From positions 1 to 12,015 of the forward strand of contig JBKECD010000202.1 of the NCBI GenBank assembly GCA_047974225.1: a stretch of 12,015 bases of DNA, read 5' to 3'. This DNA comes from JBKEDC01 sp047974225. GTDB taxonomy: Bacteria; Bacteroidota; Bacteroidia; Bacteroidales; Prolixibacteraceae. The notes under the pieces are model-generated. The model ran no database searches. It was not told where the DNA came from and saw nothing but the letters and a program-made list of their open reading frames with translations. Positions 7,001 through 12,015 of the stretch are shown piece after piece (position 1 is the stretch's first letter; the number at the start of each line of letters is the position of its first letter). Position numbers and translations under genes: made by a program.

Positions 7001-7427
7001 GGGATTTGATTTAAATATCTTCTTTTATGGAATGGGAAATCGGGTTTTGTCAAATGCGAACAAAAGTAAATTTTTACTCGATGCTCAGCGTTTGCCCACG
7101 GGTGATGTTAATATGATGACAGATGTTTCAACCATGTTTTTATCAAGCGACCCGAGTACTACAACTCCGGGAATTGCCACTAATCCCTATCAAGGGAATA
7201 GTGATTATTTGCTTGAAGATGCTTCTTTTATTCGTCTTAAAAATATCACTCTAGGATATTCAATCCCTCGGCATGTTTTCAATAATCAGTTAGGTGTGAG
7301 GGTGTATTTTGATGCTCAAAACTTGTGGTTAGCCACAAAATATACAGGCATAGATCCTGAGTTTGATAGCTTAGGAGCATATCCCAATGCTAAAACATTC
7401 TCTTTGGGTGTGAACATTAATTTCTAA
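4026..7427 (+). CDS. SusC/RagA-family TonB-dependent transporter with STN signalling domain
   Basis: The product (1133 residues from this start) is an outer-membrane importer for glycan fragments, driven by TonB. An N-terminal signal (MKLTFVLTLCMAFEVMA, cleavage likely after AFA) is followed by an STN domain (about 48-120, SYTFFYNENLL, VSVQQVLNEIF). Next come a carboxypeptidase-regulatory-like beta domain (about 133-205, PGVTVIVKGTTIG) and the plug with the SusC signatures QPLYVIDGFPVNN and INPNDIESVEILKDA, then IYGARAANGVILITTKRG. A large beta-barrel ends in GVNINF, with the terminal Phe needed for barrel insertion. The STN domain and the FecR gene just upstream indicate trans-envelope signalling. 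I chose ATG 4026: the frame opens at a GTG (4002) only four bases after the FecR stop, but family members usually begin with a short charged leader before MKLT. ATG 4044 or 4092 is also possible. SusD follows after 21 bases. Confidence 0.95.
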   Translation: MNNKVIMTWQEIKNPLRKIGRTMKLTFVLTLCMAFEVMASSAFAQNDKVSIREVGAPIREVLREIETQSSYTFFYNENLLNVDRKVSVNLENVSVQQVLNEIFAGSNVSYSLNGTDVILQTNVGAQPTVLQNKVIGKVSDKTGVPLPGVTVIVKGTTIGVITDVDGRYAVDTKGKSNVLVFSFVGMETQEIELSGKQEVNVVLKEDAIGLEEVVAVGYGVVKKSSVTGSISSVKAEDLPKTATASVSGMLSGKAAGMQVSQSSAQPGGGVNIVIRGAGSDKAGNQPLYVIDGFPVNNSNVDPSEGDYSVGSRNPLNSINPNDIESVEILKDAASTAIYGARAANGVILITTKRGKEGRTNVDFSYNTSVQQIDRYYDMLDAKGFMEYSNILGKEQYLISSNQYPYGPLAQNFSGYQPAYTQREIAEAGKGTDWWDEVTRIGKVNDANLSISGGNSKTNFLFSVNYFDQEGLVVNSDFMRFSSRLNLDHKITDKLKVGVSSTASYIDNGNVQLGNAQWQASGVLVAALQMSPLIPIYDETGAYSINPNDATLPNPVSYREIDDNTIQKRLLANSYVEYEPIKNLQLRTSVGVDTKSGLRNSYLPTSFLYGASVNGKATKALQNNMDLLFNMTANYNFTLRDKHNISALIGYEYQEFLYDGFSAVASNFYTDSFGNNNMGAGEGIPTVKSNRSESMLASYFTRLNYNYDEKYIASFTLRRDGSSNFGEGNKWGLFPSLAVAWRVIEEDFMDPLEYVSNLKLRLSYGQTGNSGIGDRALAYYGPTEFPFMFGDAIAVPSNIIQLPNSKLKWETTTEFNVGLDYGFLRDRISGSVEYYNKVVSDLLAFRTLPIYSEIRSVADNIGKTQLSGFELDLHTVNIDRNFKWKTDLNFATYNDKWKERDPDVVLNPWQGENDPIRSIYGYLTDGIVQVGQDVAHMENELPGNLIFKDVNGYDEDHQLTGVPDGKISDADKVFLGSTDPGFTFGIGNTFEYKGFDLNIFFYGMGNRVLSNANKSKFLLDAQRLPTGDVNMMTDVSTMFLSSDPSTTTPGIATNPYQGNSDYLLEDASFIRLKNITLGYSIPRHVFNNQLGVRVYFDAQNLWLATKYTGIDPEFDSLGAYPNAKTFSLGVNINF

Positions 7428-7448
7428 TCTAGTAATTTCTTCAATAGT

Positions 7449-8975
7449 ATGAACTTGTTCAATATAAAATCATTCGGAATAATTTTATTGCTGTCGGTCT
7501 TGTCAGCAGCAATCGTTTCTTGTGAGGGTAATCTCAAGGTGGACGCATATGACAAATTAACAGGAGATAATTTTCCTAAGACAGAATCAGATGCCAAGAC
7601 GTTGGTAACGTCGGTTTATTATCAATTTCGGGCAGGAGAATGGTCGAGATACAATTCAGCAAATGAATCACGATTAGTAGCGTGCCTTCTTGGTACTGAT
7701 GAGTTTACTTGTCATTGGGATGGCTACTGGGGAAGCCCTTTTAATTTTACATGGCAGCCCGATGCATTCCCATTCTCTAAGATGTATTTTGATTTTGTGC
7801 CAGCGGTAACAACTGCAACATCTGCCATTGCACAACTGCGAAAAATGGATGGTGTGCTCGACCCAGATCTGTTAGAGAGATATATTGCAGAAATAAAAAC
7901 TGCAAGGGCGTATTTCATGTATGACCTATATAATCTATATGGTCCAGTCTCTGTTATTACAAGAGAGGAAGACGCTGTAAATATCAATGACTATACGTAT
8001 CAGCCTAGACCTACAAATCAGGAGATGGTTGCTTTGATTGAAACCGACTTGGAAGATGCAATTGAAATTTTACCTGAAACATATGCAGATAGTGAATTTG
8101 GGCGAATGACCAAAGGAGCTGCAATGATGTGCTTGGTAAAGCTGTATTTGCACGAGAAAGATTGGGAAAATGTAGAGAAATATGCTCGACTGATTAAAGG
8201 TCTAGGGGTATATGATTTGCAGGATGAATACAAAAGTATCTGGTCGATTGATAATGAAAAAAATGCCGAAATTATTTTTGCCTTGGCTTGCCAGCCTACG
8301 CCTGAAGGAGTGGCAAATAATTTCCGAGCTCACGTATTGCCTTCCGATTGGAAATCTCCTAATGGATATGCCGTGGAAGGGTGGAATGGCTATAAAGTTC
8401 CTTGGCAGTTTTATGATCGTTTCGACCCTGAAGATAAACGAAGAGAACTACTTGTGCGCTACTACACCAACATCATTGATAGAGAAGTTGATGGAAGACA
8501 AACGTTGTATGGGGCTATCCCGCTGAAGTATTCCGAAGACCCAGCAGGAACAGGGGTCAATCAGGGAGTGGATTATGTGGTGTATCGCTATGCTGATGTG
8601 TTGTTGGCTTTGGCAGAAGCTCTTAATGAGCAAAACGGACCAACTCAAGAGGCAATCGATCTTATAAATGATGTTCGGAAAAGAGCCTTCGACCCAGAGA
8701 AGCCTATTGCATTAGCAGGCTTTCCCGACAAAGAATCTCTTAGAGATTATATCTTAGAAGAACGAGGATTTGAACTCTATTTTGAGGGGAATCGTCGAGA
8801 AGATTTAATTCGGCATGGAAAATTTATTGAATATGCCAATGACCCTGAAAGAATGGGAGCGGTGCGACCTAAAAATCCGCAGCAAAATGCAAAAGCGCAT
8901 CATGTGCTTTATCCTATCCCCAATGAGGCAATCGTGGAAAGTAAAGGGGTTCTTAAACAAAATAAAGATTACTAG
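7449..8975 (+). CDS. SusD/RagB-family outer-membrane glycan-binding lipoprotein
   Basis: This 508-residue lipoprotein is the surface lid of the SusCD importer and binds the glycan before transport. A hydrophobic signal peptide ends in the lipobox AIVSC, with the lipidated cysteine at residue 25. The N-terminal SusD-like region shows NFPKTESDAKTLVTSVYYQF (41-60). The helical TPR-like part includes ARAYFMYDLYNLYGPV, and the C-terminal RagB/SusD region has the usual DYVVYRYADVLLALAEALNE, EERGFELYFEGNRREDLIR and the final LYPIPNEAI...QNKDY. The length is typical. It begins 21 bases after SusC and is surely cotranscribed with it. The sequence alone does not tell the substrate. Confidence 0.95.
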   Translation: MNLFNIKSFGIILLLSVLSAAIVSCEGNLKVDAYDKLTGDNFPKTESDAKTLVTSVYYQFRAGEWSRYNSANESRLVACLLGTDEFTCHWDGYWGSPFNFTWQPDAFPFSKMYFDFVPAVTTATSAIAQLRKMDGVLDPDLLERYIAEIKTARAYFMYDLYNLYGPVSVITREEDAVNINDYTYQPRPTNQEMVALIETDLEDAIEILPETYADSEFGRMTKGAAMMCLVKLYLHEKDWENVEKYARLIKGLGVYDLQDEYKSIWSIDNEKNAEIIFALACQPTPEGVANNFRAHVLPSDWKSPNGYAVEGWNGYKVPWQFYDRFDPEDKRRELLVRYYTNIIDREVDGRQTLYGAIPLKYSEDPAGTGVNQGVDYVVYRYADVLLALAEALNEQNGPTQEAIDLINDVRKRAFDPEKPIALAGFPDKESLRDYILEERGFELYFEGNRREDLIRHGKFIEYANDPERMGAVRPKNPQQNAKAHHVLYPIPNEAIVESKGVLKQNKDY

Positions 8976-8988
8976 AGATGAAATTTAC

Positions 8989-9006
8989 GCCTGATTTCAG
9001 GCATTT
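8989..9006 (+). terminator. Weak hairpin after susD, possible attenuator
   Basis: GCCTG (8989-8993) pairs with CAGGC (8998-9002) around ATTT and is followed by a short ATTTT. The stem is only five pairs and the T run is short, so it would at most reduce transcription into the next gene or protect the upstream mRNA end. Confidence 0.35.
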
Positions 9007-9037
9007 TACTACTTATAATTAATTTAAATTTATTGAG

Positions 9038-10054
9038 ATGAGAAAATTTCAAAACATGTTTTACGGGCTAGCTGTATTGCTAGCATTCACAGCTTGTGGT
9101 TCTGATGAAGAAGAACCACAAGTGGTGCTTCCTGTTGCTGATTTCACTTTTGTGGTAGAAGAAGGCACTGGAAATGTAACTTTCACTAACGCATCTACTG
9201 ATGCAACTTCGTATGAGTGGGAATTTGGCGATGCTACCAACACAACATCGGCAGAGGAAAACCCTACGTTTACTTACCTCGTATCTGGTGAGTATGAAGT
9301 AACATTAACCGCTATTGGAGAAGGTAACAACCTTGATTCGGAAACCAAAACCGTTACAATTGACATTCTTGTGCCAACACCAGAAGTGAGTATCGCTATT
9401 GATGACAATTACGATGATTGGGCAGATATTCCAAGTAGAACTGACGCAACATTTGAAAAAGGTCTTCTAACGGACATTAAAATAGCAGCTACAGATAAGG
9501 CCATATATGTTTATATGGAAGGTGATGCATCGTTGTTCCAACAAAAAATTAACTTTTTTATCGACTTAGACAATAACGCTGCTACTGGCAATAATCCTCC
9601 GTCGGGCGATAATGAGTCTCTTGGTGTATTTGATCATTCAATGCCTGCAGGAAGGTTAGGTTATGATGTGATGAGACAAGTAGCAGGTTTCTACGTTTGG
9701 GGATGGCGTAAAGAGTATAATAGTGGAGTTGGAATCTTAGGTTGGGACTGGACTGCAGACGCTGTTGGCGTAAGTTGGACGTCTAAGGTATTTGACCAAA
9801 CAGTTAAATTTGAGTGGAAAATTGATTTGACGTATGCTGGTGCAGCTCTTGTTGGTAATGAGGCATTGGGAATTGATAAAATCACAGATAAAACCGTATT
9901 TGCAACAGAAATTGCTGGTGAAGTTAAGTTTTTGGTGAGCTTTAGAACGGCTACTAGTGGTTGGACAGATAATGTGCTAGACACTTGCCCAAGTAATGAG
10001 GGAGAGTCGCTCATGGTTAAGATAGGAGAATATATAGAAGCTACCGTAGAATAG
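9038..10054 (+). CDS. PKD-domain surface lipoprotein, probable surface glycan-binding protein
   Basis: The 338-residue lipoprotein has a short signal peptide ending in FTAC (Cys20). The acidic stretch after it (GSDEEE) resembles the lipoprotein export signal that sends Bacteroidota lipoproteins to the cell surface. Residues 32-110 form a PKD domain (VADFTF, YEWEFGD at 59-65, SGEYEVTLTA). Residues 118-335 are a separate beta-rich module opening with DDNYDDWADIP and containing FFIDLDNNAATG, a pattern seen in CBM9/DOMON-like carbohydrate-binding folds. It is rich in Trp (128, 221, 223, 236, 238, 247, 260, 309), suited to stacking on sugars. No catalytic motif is seen. Its place after susD is that of SusE/SusF-like glycan-binding proteins. 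The PKD call is firm; the C-terminal fold and the binding role are inferred. A strong terminator follows. Confidence 0.85.
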   Translation: MRKFQNMFYGLAVLLAFTACGSDEEEPQVVLPVADFTFVVEEGTGNVTFTNASTDATSYEWEFGDATNTTSAEENPTFTYLVSGEYEVTLTAIGEGNNLDSETKTVTIDILVPTPEVSIAIDDNYDDWADIPSRTDATFEKGLLTDIKIAATDKAIYVYMEGDASLFQQKINFFIDLDNNAATGNNPPSGDNESLGVFDHSMPAGRLGYDVMRQVAGFYVWGWRKEYNSGVGILGWDWTADAVGVSWTSKVFDQTVKFEWKIDLTYAGAALVGNEALGIDKITDKTVFATEIAGEVKFLVSFRTATSGWTDNVLDTCPSNEGESLMVKIGEYIEATVE

Positions 10055-10071
10055 CTCTCGAATGAAAATAG

Positions 10072-10115
10072 AAAGAGTTGGTGTTCATCAACCAGATGAA
10101 TGCCAACTTTTTTTA
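10072..10115 (+). terminator. Strong intrinsic terminator after the PKD lipoprotein gene
   Basis: AGTTGGTGTTCAT (10076-10088) pairs along its full length with ATGAATGCCAACT (10096-10108), with two G-U wobbles, around a seven-base loop, then a run of seven Ts (10108-10114). It begins about 20 bases after the stop codon. It should end much of the susCD transcript here, so the downstream genes are either expressed at a lower level by readthrough or from a promoter I cannot identify. Confidence 0.85.
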
Positions 10116-10145
10116 TTTAAAAGGAAATGTGTAAAACGATATCCG

Positions 10146-11600
10146 ATGAAAAATAAATATTTTGTAATAGGGTTATTTCTAGTATCAGTTGTGCTTGGTG
10201 CTTGTGGGGAGAATGAATCAGAAGAGAATCCAATACCAGATAATGGAGATTCTTCGTTTGTTAAGGAGTATATTCTCGATACAGAAACAAACCTTAAAAA
10301 CCCCTATATGGGATGGAGTCTGTATTCTGAAGGCGGGCAGCAAACAGATAAACCAGCAATGTATTGGTATTTGCAAAATCCCGCTTCCGATTATGCAGGA
10401 ACTCTTTATATCCGTTGGCGATGGTCGGATTTAGAACCCGAAGAAGGGCAGTATGCTTGGGATAATAATGAAGATTTTAAAGGGATGATACAAGGAGCGG
10501 TGGATCGAGGTTTAAGAATTGCCTTTAGAATCTATGTGAATGGTCGAGATAACCTTAAGCCGGCAACTCCTCAATTTGTATTAGACGGTGCAGCTACTTA
10601 TACCGTTGCGCCAGGGCATTTAACTCCCTATGCCGACGATGAGTTTTTCTTGGAAAAATACACCAACTTCATTGCTGCCTTTGGCGCAAAATTTAATGAC
10701 CCCTCACTTGTGGATTATGTAGATAGCTATGGATTGGGATTTTGGGGCGAAGAACATAATATCCAATATCAAAACAGCGCAAATAAATATACTAGCCATA
10801 ATAAAATTGTGAGAGCCTATGCACAGGCATTTGATAAAGTAATTAATGTAATCAATTATGGAGCAAGAGATGCTACTCAGCAAGCAGTGGCTTATGACGA
10901 GTTGGGATTTTCTCCTCGAAGAGATGGCTATGCGAGTACTTATTTCCCAGTGTCGCAGCAGACAGGGATTGTGGCGCATTTCCCTAGCAAAATCATCATT
11001 GCAGAGGCTTGCTATTGGAAGGATGCATCAATTAGCACGCTTGAAGGAGGAAAATGGAGTAATTGGGCTGCTTATTATAAAGATGTAGTGAGCCTAGCTA
11101 TAAATACGCATGCAAACTACCTTGATTTGCGAACTTATACCGAGTCTTCAAGATATATGGATGTGGCGATGGATCAGGTGAAGCGTTTTATCGCAGAAGG
11201 AGGATATCGTATTTATCCCAAAACAATTTCCTGCGACTATAAAGATGGAACGTTAGATATCGAACATACTTGGGTAAATGTAGCAAACGGAGTGCTGCCC
11301 AATAATAATGTTAGCTTGGGCTATAAATACAAAGTAGCATTTGCGCTGTTTGATTCAGGTGATAATCTAGTCGAAAAGTGGGAGTCGGATGATGTTGAGG
11401 TGAGCGACCTAGTCGATCAAAAAGAAATCAGTGCGAATGAATCAATAGATTTGAGCGAAATAAGTAAGGGCAATTATAAATTGGCTGTAGCTATTATAAA
11501 CACACGAGAGAATGACTCAAAAGATATTGCGCTAGCGATTAAAGATGCTACGAAGATATCTGGAGAATGGGTGCTCGTTGGAGATATTCAAATAAAATAG
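10146..11600 (+). CDS. DUF4832-like lipoprotein, putative glycoside hydrolase with TIM barrel
   Basis: The 484-residue protein has a lipoprotein signal (lipobox VLGAC, Cys20) and an acidic following stretch (GENESEEN), which suggests surface display. Residues 45-350 look like a (beta/alpha)8 barrel of the GH-A type: NLKNPYMGWSLY (49-60), the strand and turn WRWSDLEPEEGQYAWD (91-106), typical of GH42/GH5-like folds, GLGFWGEEH (196-204) and KIIIAEACYW (282-291). E202 or E203 at the end of a strand is a candidate acid/base and E287 a candidate nucleophile. Residues 360-484 form a beta-sandwich like that of DUF4832 proteins. The frame opens further upstream at ATG 10062, but that start lies before the terminator hairpin and would bury the signal peptide, so 10146 is chosen. 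A homologue follows directly. Hydrolase activity is inferred from fold and context. Confidence 0.82.
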   Translation: MKNKYFVIGLFLVSVVLGACGENESEENPIPDNGDSSFVKEYILDTETNLKNPYMGWSLYSEGGQQTDKPAMYWYLQNPASDYAGTLYIRWRWSDLEPEEGQYAWDNNEDFKGMIQGAVDRGLRIAFRIYVNGRDNLKPATPQFVLDGAATYTVAPGHLTPYADDEFFLEKYTNFIAAFGAKFNDPSLVDYVDSYGLGFWGEEHNIQYQNSANKYTSHNKIVRAYAQAFDKVINVINYGARDATQQAVAYDELGFSPRRDGYASTYFPVSQQTGIVAHFPSKIIIAEACYWKDASISTLEGGKWSNWAAYYKDVVSLAINTHANYLDLRTYTESSRYMDVAMDQVKRFIAEGGYRIYPKTISCDYKDGTLDIEHTWVNVANGVLPNNNVSLGYKYKVAFALFDSGDNLVEKWESDDVEVSDLVDQKEISANESIDLSEISKGNYKLAVAIINTRENDSKDIALAIKDATKISGEWVLVGDIQIK

Positions 11601-11635
11601 TAGTTTAGGGGGCTGATAATAGGCTTAACCCAATG

Positions 11636-11673
11636 GGCGAAACTCACCATTATTATGGAGGGTTTCGCCTTAT
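11636..11673 (+). terminator. Hairpin between the two DUF4832-like genes
   Basis: GGCGAAAC (11636-11643) pairs with GTTTCGCC (11662-11669), and an inner CCAT/ATGG stem closes a TATT loop after a three-by-three internal mismatch. The T tract behind it is short (CTTAT), so it may be a partial terminator or an mRNA-stabilising structure rather than a full stop. Confidence 0.5.
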
Positions 11674-11686
11674 AAATTGAAATCAG

Positions 11687-12015
11687 ATGAATTATAAAAA
11701 GTTTTTAGGCGGATTAGTGGTGCTGCTGAGTGTGATGGCATGTCATTCGACAGTTTCAAAGACCGTATCCTTCACCCCCGACACCACGTCCAATCTCAAA
11801 AACCCCTATATGGGCTGGGCACTCTATTCTGAAAACCGATGGCGACACACCGATGGGAAACAATATTGGGAGGAGCAAGATGAAGCAGCTAGTAAATATG
11901 CAAGCGTGTTTTATCTTCGTTGGAAGTGGGAAGATATCGAACCCGAAGAGGGGAAATATGCTTGGGATCATGATTCGGTGTTTATCAACCTTATTCAAGG
12001 AGCATTAGATAGAAA
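11687..12015 (+). CDS. Second DUF4832-like lipoprotein (5' part, cut by window edge)
   Basis: An open frame from ATG 11687 runs off the window after 109 complete codons. It begins with a lipoprotein signal peptide (SVMAC, Cys19). It then repeats the landmarks of the preceding gene product: NLKNPYMGWALYSE (residues 41-54) versus NLKNPYMGWSLYSE, YLRWKWEDIEPEEGKYAWD versus YIRWRWSDLEPEEGQYAWD, and LIQGALDR versus MIQGAVDR. The two are clearly paralogues, probably two enzymes of one fold in the same glycan locus. The proposed catalytic glutamates would lie outside the window. The AT-rich leader between the hairpin and the ATG has no clear promoter. Confidence 0.88.
   Translation, partial: MNYKKFLGGLVVLLSVMACHSTVSKTVSFTPDTTSNLKNPYMGWALYSENRWRHTDGKQYWEEQDEAASKYASVFYLRWKWEDIEPEEGKYAWDHDSVFINLIQGALDR

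Noticed and set aside
10062..10145. ATG 10062 as start of the DUF4832-like gene
   Set aside because: The extra 28 residues are encoded by the terminator hairpin and would precede a clear lipoprotein signal peptide that starts at 10146.

Overview
The window looks like a chromosomal segment of a Bacteroidota bacterium, probably Bacteroidales-like. The evidence is a SusC/SusD pair under a FecR-type anti-sigma factor with a DUF4974-like tail, several lipoproteins with short signal peptides, a PDDEXK_2/Rpn-family gene driven by a Bacteroidota-style promoter (ATTG-N19-TATCTTTG), and start codons without clear Shine-Dalgarno sequences. By eye the DNA is moderately AT-rich. I cannot name a genus.

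Left end (1-210): the 3' end of one tRNA (probably Pro), a small terminator, a complete tRNA-Pro(GGG), and a strong hairpin that can terminate transcription from both sides. Then comes a minus-strand Rpn/PDDEXK_2 nuclease gene (208-1164) with its promoter at 1199-1229.

Middle (1207-2011): about 800 bases with no convincing gene but much structure. There is a patch of GC-rich hairpins (1258-1447) and an 85-bp tandem repeat array (1504-1730). The array is built around a recurring interrupted palindrome, TTGTC-N4-GACAA, and a near-copy of that palindrome lies at the very end of the Rpn gene. Two further inverted repeats precede a helical protein gene of unknown function (2012-2743, possibly DUF6261-like), which ends in a strong terminator.

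Right side (2988-12015): a polysaccharide-utilisation locus, all on the plus strand. A membrane anti-sigma factor (FecR-like) is followed by a SusC-family TonB-dependent transporter carrying the STN signalling domain, a SusD-family glycan-binding lipoprotein, a PKD-domain lipoprotein with a Trp-rich C-terminal module in the position of a surface glycan-binding protein, a lipoprotein with a glycoside-hydrolase-like TIM-barrel fold (DUF4832-like), and the start of a second, homologous lipoprotein cut off by the window edge. A plausible scheme is that surface lipoproteins bind and cleave a glycan, SusCD imports the fragments, and the STN domain signals through FecR to an ECF sigma factor that is not in the window. 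Hairpins between the later genes suggest stepped expression. The substrate cannot be read from the sequence.

The most unusual items are the palindromic repeat array with its relation to the Rpn gene, and the tandem pair of DUF4832-like putative hydrolases.
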